From assembly GCF_018736145.1 (NCBI RefSeq), contig NZ_CP059997.1, positions 743,501 through 807,500 on the forward strand: a stretch of DNA of 64,000 nucleotides, read 5' to 3'. The DNA is from Amycolatopsis sp. CA-230715 (GTDB taxonomy: Bacteria; Actinomycetota; Actinomycetes; Mycobacteriales; Pseudonocardiaceae). Shown piece by piece: positions 1 through 7,782 of the stretch. Both the position numbers and the translations under genes were made by a program. The notes below the pieces were generated by a model. The model had not been told where the DNA came from and did no database searches. It saw only the letters and a program-made list of their open reading frames with translations. Each line of letters starts with the position of its first letter. The stretch's first letter is position 1.

Positions 1-212
1 TTGTCCGTCGGGATCCGCCCGGCGCTGGTGTGCGGCTGCGTGATGTAGCCGTCCTCTTCGAGCGCCGCCATGTCGTTGCGCACGGTCGCGCTGGACACCC
101 CGAGGTTGTGCCGGTCGACGATCGCCTTCGACCCGACCGGCTCCTGGTTGGAGACGTAGTCGGCCACGATCGCGCGCAGCACCTCGAACCGGCGCTCGTC
201 CGCGTTGGCCAC
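1..212 (-). CDS. hrcA: HrcA heat-inducible transcription repressor, N-terminal part (runs off the left edge)
   Basis: About 70 residues are visible, from a GTG start preceded by a strong GGAGGTG Shine-Dalgarno at 218-224. The visible part matches the N-terminal winged helix of HrcA: 'DERRFEVLRAIVADYV', 'EPVGSKAI', 'SSATVRNDMAALEE', 'HTSAGRIPTDK'. HrcA represses class I heat-shock genes (groESL, dnaK operons) by binding CIRCE operators. The inducer-binding and dimerisation domains lie beyond the window, normally followed by dnaJ. I looked upstream for a CIRCE inverted repeat (TTAGCACTC spaced by 9) and found no convincing match. Confidence 0.93.
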   Translation of the reverse strand, partial: MANADERRFEVLRAIVADYVSNQEPVGSKAIVDRHNLGVSSATVRNDMAALEEDGYITQPHTSAGRIPTD

Positions 213-372
213 CCGATCACCTCCGTGCCGCTAACCCTCACGTCGAGTTTACGGACTTCTGGCCACGTGGTGCGCGCCCCCGCTCCGGGGCGCGCTTCTT
301 CGCAGGCTAGGCGCGGGCTTCGGCGAGCGGGTTCGGCGGGCGTTCCGGGCGGTGGCGCTGAGGGATCGGCGA

Positions 373-422
373 TGCCGTCAAGGTGGCCTGCACGGCATTG
401 ACTGCCGTCATGGTGGCCATCA
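373..422. repeat. Rearranged copy of an intergenic palindromic repeat
   Basis: Two same-direction copies of one arm of the hairpin seen intact at 36546-36596: TGCCGTCAAGGTGGCC (373-388) and TGCCGTCATGGTGGCCATCA (403-422). A short ACGGCA/TGCCGT hairpin (392-397/403-408) keeps the original loop region. It lies in the gap between hrcA and the DUF397 gene. Related copies are at 26988-27032 and 36546-36596. Confidence 0.7.
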
Positions 423-472
423 GGGCAGGTTCCGCCCGGCGGTCGTGGCTCCCGAGGGGTAAATTTGCGGCG

Positions 473-691
473 TTAGATTCCCCGAAGGTGGCCTTCGGGG
501 CTTGCGGAGGGCGGCTCCGGTGCCCGGAGGAGGGCTCGCCAGGAGGCGGCGGGAATTGTGAGGGTCCCGGCTGCGGGCGCCTTGGAGTCGCGCAGGGCAA
601 CGGCATTCGGTGCCAGCGAGACCTCGACACACTCGCCACCCACTCCGTTGCTGTAGCTGCTCTTACGCCAGGTCAGGTCGCGGGTGCTCAT
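473..691 (-). CDS. DUF397 domain protein, partner of the upstream XRE regulator
   Basis: 72 residues. The opening 'MSTRDLTWRKSSYSNG', then 'GGECVEV' and 'VALRDSK', is the DUF397 signature (W-x-K-S-S-Y-S ... C-V-E-V ... V-R-D-S-K). The gene overlaps the 3' end of the XRE gene by 29 nt, so the two are translationally linked. XRE-DUF397 pairs are abundant in actinomycetes; characterised examples affect development, and some have been proposed to act as toxin-antitoxin-like pairs. The C-terminal dozen codons run through a perfect 9-bp hairpin (480-500), so the tail is probably not conserved. Function here is unknown. Confidence 0.85.
   Translation of the reverse strand: MSTRDLTWRKSSYSNGVGGECVEVSLAPNAVALRDSKAPAAGTLTIPAASWRALLRAPEPPSASPEGHLRGI
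480..500 (-). terminator. Perfect 9-bp hairpin at the 3' end of the DUF397 gene
   Basis: CCCCGAAGG (480-488) and CCTTCGGGG (492-500) are perfect inverted arms around a 3-nt loop. The hairpin lies inside the last codons of the minus-strand DUF397 gene. Read on the minus strand it is followed by AT-rich sequence that includes AAATTTGCG (461-469, plus strand). It probably ends transcription of the XRE-DUF397 unit. Confidence 0.5.
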
Positions 692-1562
692 CGCGGGAAT
701 CCTTCACTCGGTCGTACTCGCTTGCCAGGGTGGCAAGCCACCTCCTGGATTGTGCTCCATCCAGGGCGAGTTCCCCGAGTTTGCTGACGGTCCGGCGATA
801 CTTGTCCAGGTCTTCCTTGTCTTCCAAAAACAGGCTCGTCGTGTGGCTTTCCACGTAGACCATGGGGCGATGCTCCGCGTATCGCATGAACCAGAACGGT
901 TCACCGAACACGCCACCTGGGCTGGTCGCACTGCGGATCACGCGGATTTCGCAGCGAGCGTACGAGCTGGCCAACAGGAGCTGCATGATCTGCTCGTGCA
1001 TGACCGGAAGATTGCCCACCATGTTTCGCAAGGCGTGTTCGTGCAGGTAGAAGGTGAAGTAAGGCGAAGTCGGGCTGCGAAGCAGCCGCTGCCTGGTCAT
1101 TCGAGCGCTCACGGAAGCTTCGATGTCCCAGGGCGCCAGGACACCGGCCGCGCGGAAGACGTGGCGGGCGTAGTCCTCGGTCTGCAGGATCCCCGGCACG
1201 AGCATCGGTTCGAAGACCAGGATCGAGCTTGCCAATGCTTCCTGCGCGCTCAGGGAACGCAGTTGATCGGGCATCTGCTCGCGGTGCGGGCGCAGGCGGT
1301 AGCCGTCGTCGGTTTCCCTGACCAGGTCGAGGATCCGCAGGATGTCCTTCCTGCCGACGCCACACGCGGTCAGGTACATGGTCACATCCAGTTCGGACGC
1401 ACCCCGGCCGCCGGTCTCCAACCGGGAGATCTTGGTCTGCGAACAGTCCATGGCCTTCGCGAGATCGGCCGCGGAGATCTTCGCGGTCACTCGCGCATCC
1501 CTCAGTTCCTCGCCGATCTCCCGGGCCCGCGCGGAGGACTCCCGCTCCGCTTTTCCCACCAT
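663..1562 (-). CDS. XRE-family regulator with C-terminal DUF5753
   Basis: About 299 residues from the ATG at 1562; a TTG one codon earlier is possible. Residues ~15-70 form a Cro/C1-type helix-turn-helix ('ISAADLAKAMDCSQTKISRLETG'). The rest has the DUF5753 pattern: 'VPGILQTEDYAR', 'RQRLL', 'LHEHALRN', 'EQIMQLL'. This architecture is typical of the regulator in actinomycete XRE/DUF397 pairs (WhiJ-like), thought to sense a ligand or the DUF397 partner and control nearby genes. The gene starts 9 bp after the DUF222-HNH stop and has no clear Shine-Dalgarno. The target is unknown. Confidence 0.88.
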   Translation of the reverse strand: MVGKAERESSARAREIGEELRDARVTAKISAADLAKAMDCSQTKISRLETGGRGASELDVTMYLTACGVGRKDILRILDLVRETDDGYRLRPHREQMPDQLRSLSAQEALASSILVFEPMLVPGILQTEDYARHVFRAAGVLAPWDIEASVSARMTRQRLLRSPTSPYFTFYLHEHALRNMVGNLPVMHEQIMQLLLASSYARCEIRVIRSATSPGGVFGEPFWFMRYAEHRPMVYVESHTTSLFLEDKEDLDKYRRTVSKLGELALDGAQSRRWLATLASEYDRVKDSRDEHPRPDLA

Positions 1563-1571
1563 CAAGCCAAA

Positions 1572-2786
1572 CTAGGCCGCATCCGAATCGGCAGGACGCG
1601 CCGCCGCAGGTGGTTCACCACAACGGATGGCACTGTGCCAACCCGGCAAAGCTATGTCCATCGGGGCTTCTTCGGTGTAGGTGCGGCCGCTGGGGGTGGT
1701 GACGACGAGGCGGCCGTTGTCGTCGGTGGTGAACGTCCAGCCGGGTTCGTTCCGCAGCAGGTGGTGGACCCGGCACAGCGGGCGCAAGTTGACTTTGTCG
1801 GTGCCGCCGCCTTCGCGCCAAGGGGTGGCGTGGTCGAGGTCGGTGAACTGCGCTGGCCGGTTGCAGCCCGGCATGCAGCAGGTGCGGTGCCGGAGGTGGG
1901 CGTGCCGCCTGACCGCCCTCGGCGCCCGGTATGTACGCCGTCCTTCATCGCACGGCAATCCGGTAATCGGGTCGGTCACGATCCGCCGCCAGGTGGAGTC
2001 GACCTTGAACGCGATTTCGCGGGCCATGGCGGCGGAGATGTCGCCGTAGCCGCCCAGTTCCGCCGGGCCGTCCCGCAGGCCCAGCAGGGTGTTGATGTCG
2101 ACGTAGACGAAGATTTCCGCCCGCGCCTTGCCATCCCCGGATCCACCGAGGCAGCGCGCGACGAAGCAGTCCACGCGCAACTGGTCCATGGTGCGCGGAT
2201 CACCTTTGAGCTTCAACGCCATGGCATCGCGGTCGCACGCGGCGTAGATCGCCTGTGCCTGCTCCGCGGGCAGATCGGCGAACAAGCTGGAAGAACCGTG
2301 ATCGCCGTGCCGAAGCTCCAACCGCCGCGCCTCGATGCGCCGCTGGCGCCGTTCTTCGTATCCGTCGGGGTCGATCCGCATGATGATCGAGTTCACGATC
2401 CGGCGCAGCGCCGAGGCGTTGCGGACGTCGAATCGCCCTACCAGCAAGGAATCCACCTGGCGCGCCAGCTCTTCCGGCAAACACGCGGTCGCGTCGAACA
2501 CCCGCGAGGCCGCGTACTCGTCGATGAGACCGGACTCCAAAGCTTCGAGCGTGCGCGGCAAATACGAGGTCAACGCGACAGCGAGCGCCGTCCGTTTTTC
2601 CGCCGCCACTTCGGAAAGCTTGCACACCAACGCAACCTCGGACACCACGGATCTTCGGGACCCCAGCGAGGCGAGATGCGCTATCCCGCGCAACTCCCAC
2701 GCGCTCTCCCGACATCGACAAACACGCCGCTCCGCGATGAAGGCAGAAGCGAACGAAAACCCTTGAACTTCCCCAGTTTTAGACAC
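1572..2786 (-). CDS. DUF222 (13E12-type) protein with C-terminal HNH nuclease domain
   Basis: 404 residues. The N-terminal two thirds resemble DUF222 of the actinobacterial 13E12 repeat family. Residues ~302-345 form an HNH nuclease: Cys304/Cys308, Asp318-His319, Asn333, Cys338 and His341-His342. The HNH is complete, so nuclease activity is plausible, but the biological role of the family is not established; many copies per genome are usual. The start is GTG with no Shine-Dalgarno. A TAGGCT element lies 6-12 nt upstream on the coding strand (plus 2793-2798), which would fit a leaderless transcript (inference). Confidence 0.85.
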   Translation of the reverse strand: MSKTGEVQGFSFASAFIAERRVCRCRESAWELRGIAHLASLGSRRSVVSEVALVCKLSEVAAEKRTALAVALTSYLPRTLEALESGLIDEYAASRVFDATACLPEELARQVDSLLVGRFDVRNASALRRIVNSIIMRIDPDGYEERRQRRIEARRLELRHGDHGSSSLFADLPAEQAQAIYAACDRDAMALKLKGDPRTMDQLRVDCFVARCLGGSGDGKARAEIFVYVDINTLLGLRDGPAELGGYGDISAAMAREIAFKVDSTWRRIVTDPITGLPCDEGRRTYRAPRAVRRHAHLRHRTCCMPGCNRPAQFTDLDHATPWREGGGTDKVNLRPLCRVHHLLRNEPGWTFTTDDNGRLVVTTPSGRTYTEEAPMDIALPGWHSAIRCGEPPAAARPADSDAA

Positions 2787-3006
2787 AAGACAAGCCTACG
2801 CACACGAATCCGCACAGGCATCACTCACAAGTGTGAACCGAAAATGCTCCTTGATGGTGACCAACTGTCCAAACGCGCCACAGCGACGAAACCGCACCGC
2901 CCACACCAAGCGACGCCAGAGCAACGCAACCACCACGAAAACCGAAGCGTCCCAAGCACAACCACCACCGCAACGCCACACACGAAAGCCGACCACGATG
3001 CCCGTT

Positions 3007-3071
3007 CCGTGGGGAACCGCTGCTGGTGACCAACGACGCGACCCGCACCGAGGAGCAGCGGTTCCCCACGG
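3007..3071. repeat. Perfect 18-bp inverted repeat with 29-nt spacer
   Basis: Left arm CCGTGGGGAACCGCTGCT (3007-3024) and its exact reverse complement at 3054-3071, separated by 29 nt. It is not next to a start codon. Possible explanations are a strong RNA hairpin at the 3' end of the mmsA message, or the ends of a tiny non-coding mobile unit. No second copy was noticed in the window. Confidence 0.75.
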
Positions 3072-3115
3072 CGCGCCGAAGGCGTGCCGTGGACTTGCGC
3101 CGTGCCAAGGAAAGC

Positions 3116-3150
3116 AGGGCGCCGCGACCAAACCCCAGCCGCGGCGCCCT
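3116..3150 (-). terminator. Hairpin terminator downstream of mmsA
   Basis: Perfect arms AGGGCGCCGCG (3116-3126) and CGCGGCGCCCT (3140-3150) with a 13-nt loop, 12 bp past the mmsA stop on the minus strand. Only a short T-rich tail follows (GCTTTCC), as is common in GC-rich actinobacteria. Confidence 0.6.
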
Positions 3151-3162
3151 CCCAGAAACGGA

Positions 3163-4659
3163 TCAGTCGTTGCGCGGGAACCCCAGATTGACCCCGCCAT
3201 GCGAAGGATCCGGCCACCGCGACGTGACCACCTTCGTGCGCGTGAAGAAGTGGAACCCCTCCGGCCCGTACGCGTGGGTGTCCCCGAACAGCGAATCCTT
3301 CCACCCGCCGAACGAGTAGTACCCCACCGGAACCGGGATCGGCACGTTCACGCCGACCATCCCGACCTCGACCTCGTGCTGGTACCGCCGCGCGGCCCCG
3401 CCGTCGGTCGTGTAGATCGCCGTCCCGTTCCCGTACGGGTTCCGGTTCACCAGCGCCAGCGCTTCTTCGTAACCGGGAACGCGCGCGACCGCCAGCACCG
3501 GACCGAAGATCTCGTCGGTGTAGAGGGACATCTCCGGCCGGACGTGGTCGAACAGCGTTGGCCCCAGCCAAAAACCGTCCGGCGAACCGTCAACCGCGAC
3601 ACCCCGGCCATCGACGACCAAAGCAGCGCCCGACGACAACCCAGCGTCCACATAGGACGAGACGCGCTGGTGGTGCGCCGCGGTGACCAGCGGTCCCATG
3701 TCCGAGGACGGGCGGGATCCGGCACCCACCTGCAACCGCGAGATCCGGTCCGCGATCTTCGCCACCAGCTCGTCCCCGACCGGGTCGACCGCGACGACCA
3801 CCGAAACGGCCATGCACCGCTCCCCCGCCGACCCGAAACCGGCGGAGACCGCGGCGTCCGCGGCGAGGTCGAGATCCGCGTCCGGCAGCACGACCATGTG
3901 ATTCTTCGCGCCGCCGAGCGCCTGCACGCGCTTCCCGTTCCGGGTACCGGTTTCGTAGACGTAGCGCGCGATCGGCGTCGACCCGACGAACGAAATCGCC
4001 TTCACGTCGGGGTGTTCGAGCAGCCCGTCGACGGCGACCTTGTCCCCGTGCAACACGTTCAGCACGCCCGACGGGAGCCCGGCTTCGGCGAACAGGTCGG
4101 CGATGAAGTTCGCCGCGGACGGATCCTTCTCGCTCGGTTTCAGCACCACCGTGTTCCCGCACGCGATGGCGTTCGGGACGAACCACAGCGGCACCATCGC
4201 GGGGAAGTTGAACGGCGAGATCACGCCGACCACGCCGAGCGGCTGGAGCATCGAGTACACGTCGATCCCGGTCGACGCGCTCTCGCTGTAGCCGCCTTTC
4301 AACATCTGGGCCGCGCCGCAAGCGTATTCGACGTTCTCGATCGCGCGCGCGATCTCCCCCGCCGCGTCGGATTCGACCTTCCCGTGCTCCGAAGTGATGA
4401 TCTTCGCCAGCTCGTCCTTGCGGGCCGAAAGCAGCTCTCGGAACGCGAAGAGCACACGCGTGCGCGCCGCCAGCGAAGCGTTGCGCCAAGCGGGAAGCGC
4501 GCGAGACGCCGCCGAAACCGCTTCGGCGACCTCGGAAATCGAAGCGAAGTCCACTGTGGACGTGACGGACCCGCTCGCGGGGTCGTACACCTCGCCCGAC
4601 CGTTCGGGCTCGCCAGCCCAAGCCTTGCCGTCGATCCGATGACTGATGCGGTTGGTCAC
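3163..4659 (-). CDS. mmsA: CoA-acylating (methyl)malonate-semialdehyde dehydrogenase
   Basis: 498 residues, aldehyde-dehydrogenase superfamily. Visible motifs are the 'SPFNFPAMVP' cofactor loop (~148-157), Lys174 in 'LKPSEK', and nucleophile Cys282 in 'GSAGERCMAV'. The usual ALDH glutamate region reads 'LGGAKNHM', as in CoA-acylating MMSDH. The enzyme converts malonate semialdehyde (from beta-alanine) or methylmalonate semialdehyde (from thymine or valine) to acetyl- or propionyl-CoA. The start is GTG at 4659, overlapping the aminotransferase stop by 4 nt (GTGA), so the two are co-translated. Its place beside dihydropyrimidinase genes assigns it to the last step of reductive pyrimidine catabolism (inference). 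Confidence 0.92.
   Translation of the reverse strand: MTNRISHRIDGKAWAGEPERSGEVYDPASGSVTSTVDFASISEVAEAVSAASRALPAWRNASLAARTRVLFAFRELLSARKDELAKIITSEHGKVESDAAGEIARAIENVEYACGAAQMLKGGYSESASTGIDVYSMLQPLGVVGVISPFNFPAMVPLWFVPNAIACGNTVVLKPSEKDPSAANFIADLFAEAGLPSGVLNVLHGDKVAVDGLLEHPDVKAISFVGSTPIARYVYETGTRNGKRVQALGGAKNHMVVLPDADLDLAADAAVSAGFGSAGERCMAVSVVVAVDPVGDELVAKIADRISRLQVGAGSRPSSDMGPLVTAAHHQRVSSYVDAGLSSGAALVVDGRGVAVDGSPDGFWLGPTLFDHVRPEMSLYTDEIFGPVLAVARVPGYEEALALVNRNPYGNGTAIYTTDGGAARRYQHEVEVGMVGVNVPIPVPVGYYSFGGWKDSLFGDTHAYGPEGFHFFTRTKVVTSRWPDPSHGGVNLGFPRND
4549..4561. repeat. GTCCACWGTGGAC palindrome (one of five perfect copies)
   Basis: A 13-bp palindrome inside mmsA. Perfect copies occur at 4549-4561, 28315-28327, 33501-33513, 59040-59052 and 63017-63029. 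One-mismatch copies are at 11068-11080, 15293-15305, 34810-34822, 40643-40655 and 55595-55607. The four perfect copies inside genes all encode Ser-Thr-Val-Asp with ACA or ACT for threonine; the fifth is the centre of the thrC terminator. Confidence 0.75.
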
Positions 4660-5972
4660 TTCTCCCGTGCCTCCTGGGTGTGCGCGATCGCTTCGCCGAG
4701 TATGCCGAGTGCCTCGTCGGCTTCGGCATCGGTCAACGTCATCGGCGGCGCGAGCCGGATGACATTGTTGTGCAGGCCGCCCTTGCCGACGAGCAGGCCC
4801 AGTTCCTTGGTCTTCTCCAGCATTGTCCCCGCCGCGGCCGGGCTCGGTGCACCGTCCGGTCCGACGAATTCGAGCCCGATCATCAGGCCCTTCCCGCGCA
4901 CGTCGCCGAGCACGTCGTACCGAGTGGACAGTTCGCGCAGGCCGGTGAGCAGCCGCTCGCCGAGCTTCGCGGCGTTGCCCTGGAGATCGTGCGCGAGCAG
5001 GTAGTCCAGCGTCGCCTTCGCGCCCGCGGTGGAGATCGGGTTTCCGCCGAAGGTCGAGATCGAGTTGGCGCCGAGGCAGTCCATGACCTCGCCGCGCGCG
5101 ATCACGCCGCCGATCGCGAGCCCGTTGCCGAGGCCCTTCGCGAACGTCATGATGTCCGGCGTCACGCCGTGCGCCTGGATGCCCCAGAAGTGCTCGCCCG
5201 TCCGGCCCCACCCGGTCTGCACCTCGTCGGAGATCAGCAGGATGCCGTGCTCGTCGAGCACTTCCTTGAACTTCCCGAGCATGCCGTCCGGCGGTACCGA
5301 GAACCCGCCGACGCCCTGGATCGGCTCCGCGATGAGCGCGGCGACGTCACCGGAGGTCGACGTCTGCAACACGTCGCGCAGATCCTCGACGCACGCGGCG
5401 GTGTACTCGGCGTCGGAGAACTTCGAGAACGGGCCGCGGTAGCGGTAGCCGCCGTGCACGTAGCTCACCTTCACCGGTGAAAGCGAACTGGCCGACCAGC
5501 CCCGGTTCCCGGTGATGCCGATCGTGGCGAACGCCCTGCCGTGGTAGGAGTTCCGCAGCGCGAGCACCTGGTCGCTGCGGCGGTACTGGGTGGCGAGCAT
5601 GAGCGCGGTTTCGTTGGCTTCGGTGCCGGAGTTGGTGAAGAACACCTTGGCGTCCGGGATGCCCGACAGCTCCGAGATCTGCTCGGCCAGCTCCACCTGC
5701 TTGCGGATCAGGTACAGCGTCGAGGTGTGCAGCACGCCCGTGTCGAGCTGCGCGCGCACCGCGTCCGAGATCTCTTCGACGTCGTAGCCGATCGCGTTCG
5801 TCAGGATGCCCGCGAAGAAGTCGAGGTAGGTCGCCCCGGTCGAGTCGGTGACGTGGCGCCCCTTCGCGCGCACGATCTCGATGGGCTCCGAGTAGTAGAG
5901 GGCCAGCCAGTTCGGCAGCACCGCGCGATGCCTGCCGAGAAGGTCCCCGTCTAGGAGTTCACTGCCGCTCAT
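4656..5972 (-). CDS. Class III aminotransferase, probably beta-alanine (or GABA) transaminase
   Basis: 438 residues, PLP fold type I. The phosphate-cup motif 'NSGTEANE' is at ~114-121, Asp249 in 'LLISDEVQTGWGR' contacts the PLP nitrogen, and the Schiff-base lysine is Lys279 in 'FAKGLGNG'. The ATG at 5972 has an AGGAGGAGA Shine-Dalgarno. It overlaps mmsA by 4 nt, so the likely reaction is transfer of the beta-alanine (or beta-aminoisobutyrate) amino group to a keto acid, handing the semialdehyde to MmsA. Annotation services often label this family aspartate or 4-aminobutyrate aminotransferase; the substrate here is inferred from context. Confidence 0.88.
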   Translation of the reverse strand: MSGSELLDGDLLGRHRAVLPNWLALYYSEPIEIVRAKGRHVTDSTGATYLDFFAGILTNAIGYDVEEISDAVRAQLDTGVLHTSTLYLIRKQVELAEQISELSGIPDAKVFFTNSGTEANETALMLATQYRRSDQVLALRNSYHGRAFATIGITGNRGWSASSLSPVKVSYVHGGYRYRGPFSKFSDAEYTAACVEDLRDVLQTSTSGDVAALIAEPIQGVGGFSVPPDGMLGKFKEVLDEHGILLISDEVQTGWGRTGEHFWGIQAHGVTPDIMTFAKGLGNGLAIGGVIARGEVMDCLGANSISTFGGNPISTAGAKATLDYLLAHDLQGNAAKLGERLLTGLRELSTRYDVLGDVRGKGLMIGLEFVGPDGAPSPAAAGTMLEKTKELGLLVGKGGLHNNVIRLAPPMTLTDAEADEALGILGEAIAHTQEAREK

Positions 5973-6110
5973 CGATCTCCTCCTGCGTCCCGTGCCAGTG
6001 CTTCCGAGTCTCACGGTGCGCGCCACGCGGGGACCACCCGCAACGTGTACGGACTCTCGCGCGCCGCCGTACAGTCTGTGGACCCGCCCCGAGCACGCTG
6101 GAGCCGCCGG
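5973..6110. promoter_or_regulatory. Divergent promoter region between aminotransferase and pucR
   Basis: 138 bp between the two start codons. It contains a perfect inverted repeat, TGTACGG (6046-6052) and CCGTACA (6067-6073), with a 14-nt spacer. The right arm overlaps a plausible -10 hexamer TACAGT (6070-6075) about 36 nt before pucR. A regulator bound here, perhaps PucR itself, could control both directions (inference). Confidence 0.4.
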
Positions 6111-7724
6111 ATGTACCCGACCGTCGCGGAGGTGCTGGCACTGCCGGTGCTGCGCCACGGCCGCCCGCACGTCGTCGCGGGCTCGCGCGGGCTCGGCGCC
6201 AGGGTGCGCTGGGTGCACGTCGCCGAGGTGACCGGGATCGCGCACCTGCTCCGCGGCGGCGAACTCGTCCTCACCACCGGCATCGCGCTGCCCGACGACG
6301 CGAGCGAGCTCACCGCGTACATGGGCGAACTGGCCGACGCGGATATCGCGGGCCTGGTGGTCGAACTGGTCCGGCACTGGAGCGACGAACTGCCGTCCGC
6401 GCTGGTGAGCGCCGCCGAGGAGCGCGGGATCCCGTTGGTGACGCTGTCCAGGGAGACCCGCTACGTGACGGTCACCGAATCGGTGAACGGGCTGATCGTC
6501 GACGCGCAGGTGGCCGAGCTGCGCGCCGCCGAACAGGTGCACAAGGTGTTCACCGAACTGACCGTGTCCGGTGCCGAACCGGCGGAGGTGCTGCGCGAGG
6601 TCGCGCGCGTGACCGGGCAGCCGGTGGTGCTGGAAACCCTCTCGCACGAGGTGCTCGCCTACGACGCCGCGGGCACCGATCCCGGCGAGCTGCTCGACGG
6701 CTGGCCCGCCCGTTCGCGCGCGACCGAGATCGGCGAACGCACCGGGTACCACGTCGAAGCGGGCTGGCTGCTCACGATCGTCGGCGCGCGCGGGCACGAC
6801 TGGGCCAGGCTCGTGGTGGTGTGCGCGGAACCGCCGCCGCACCGGCACGTCGTGGTCGCCGAACGCGCCGCGTCCGCGCTCGCCGTGCACCGGCTCGTCG
6901 CGAAGGACGGCGACAGCCTCGAACGCAACGCCCACCGCGCGCTCGTCAACGAACTGCTCGCGGCGCCCGTGCCGTCGGCCGAGCTGATCGCCCGTTCGTC
7001 CGCGCTCGACGTGCCGTTGGCCGGGCGCCTGCTGGTCGGCGTCGCGATCCGGCCACGGCTCATCGGATCCGCCGCGCCCGCGCTGTCGATCCAGCCGCTG
7101 ACGCGGGAACTCGCCGAAGCCGCGGCGCTGGCCGCACGGCGTGCCCGGGTACGGGCGCTGGTGTCCACCGGCGACGACGGCGGTGTCCGCATGCTGATTT
7201 CCCTTTCCCCGCAAGCGAAACCGGACGCGGTGCTGGACAGGCTGGCGGCCGAGGTCCACCAGGCTCGCGGCTCGGCGGTGATCGCCGCGGGCACCGTCGT
7301 GACCGGGCCGGCCGGTGCCGGGCGCACACTGGCCGAGGCGGCGCAGGTCGCGGCGGCCGCGCTGCACGGGCCGGACCGGCCGGTCCACCGGCTCGACGAC
7401 GTCCGCCTGCGCGGTTTGCTGCAGTTACTCGCCGGTGACGAGCGGCTGACCGCGTTCGCCGACCGTGAGCTGGGAGCGCTGCTGGCCAGGGACGCGGCCT
7501 CGGGCAGCAGGCTCGTCGCGGCGCTGCGGCACTACTGCGAGCACGGCGGCAACAAGTCGGCGGCGGCCGCGGCGGCGCACACCTCGCGGACGGCCTACTA
7601 CCAGCAGCTCGCGCGGATCGAGCAGGTGCTCGGGGTGCGGCTCGAAGACCCGGAATCGCTGCTCTCGCTGTACGTCGCACTGCTCGCGCACGACATCACC
7701 CGTTCAGACCACTCGACCGGGTGA
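6111..7724 (+). CDS. PucR/CdaR-type transcriptional regulator
   Basis: 537 residues from the ATG at 6111. The upstream in-frame extension is arginine-rich and is rejected. Residues ~1-125 are the PucR N-terminal domain ('TVAEVLALPVL', 'RWVHVAEV', 'LLRGGELVLTTGI'). A GGDEF-like middle domain follows, then a C-terminal PucR helix-turn-helix around 'NKSAAAAAAHTSRTAYYQQL'. Such proteins control purine, pyrimidine or other catabolic operons in response to intermediates. It lies between two divergently arranged halves of the pyrimidine-degradation locus and is the obvious candidate regulator. The ligand is unknown. Confidence 0.9.
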   Translation: MYPTVAEVLALPVLRHGRPHVVAGSRGLGARVRWVHVAEVTGIAHLLRGGELVLTTGIALPDDASELTAYMGELADADIAGLVVELVRHWSDELPSALVSAAEERGIPLVTLSRETRYVTVTESVNGLIVDAQVAELRAAEQVHKVFTELTVSGAEPAEVLREVARVTGQPVVLETLSHEVLAYDAAGTDPGELLDGWPARSRATEIGERTGYHVEAGWLLTIVGARGHDWARLVVVCAEPPPHRHVVVAERAASALAVHRLVAKDGDSLERNAHRALVNELLAAPVPSAELIARSSALDVPLAGRLLVGVAIRPRLIGSAAPALSIQPLTRELAEAAALAARRARVRALVSTGDDGGVRMLISLSPQAKPDAVLDRLAAEVHQARGSAVIAAGTVVTGPAGAGRTLAEAAQVAAAALHGPDRPVHRLDDVRLRGLLQLLAGDERLTAFADRELGALLARDAASGSRLVAALRHYCEHGGNKSAAAAAAHTSRTAYYQQLARIEQVLGVRLEDPESLLSLYVALLAHDITRSDHSTG

Positions 7725-7782
7725 GGGAAGATCACTGGGCCGGGGAACACAGTCACCACGTCGATCTGTCGATACAGGCGAT

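Larger units (their letters stand above)
2787..3162. other. Gene-free stretch between DUF222-HNH and mmsA
   Basis: 376 bp without a supportable gene; translations of this stretch are arginine-rich and resemble no family. It is somewhat richer in A and C than its surroundings. It holds a large perfect inverted repeat (3007-3071) and a hairpin (3116-3150) just past the mmsA stop. The right part of the stretch therefore serves as the mmsA 3' end and the left part as the DUF222-HNH promoter region. Confidence 0.6.

Noticed and set aside
213..260. CIRCE operator before hrcA
   Set aside because: CTAACCCTC and GAGTTTACG lie near each other but the spacing and bases do not fit TTAGCACTC-N9-GAGTGCTAA. 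Autoregulation of hrcA could use another site.
1572..2786. DUF222-HNH protein as a homing endonuclease or part of a mobile element
   Set aside because: No intron, intein, transposase or terminal repeats surround it; the family is a common resident of actinobacterial chromosomes.
684..3029. Long plus-strand open frame antisense to the XRE and DUF222-HNH genes
   Set aside because: Its translation is rich in Arg, Gly, Pro and His with no family motifs, and it mirrors two well-supported minus-strand genes. Open antisense frames are expected in GC-rich DNA.
6045..6110. 22-residue N-terminal extension of the PucR protein
   Set aside because: It is arginine-rich, lies in the divergent promoter and precedes the conserved start 'MYPTVAEVL', which is where the PucR domain begins.
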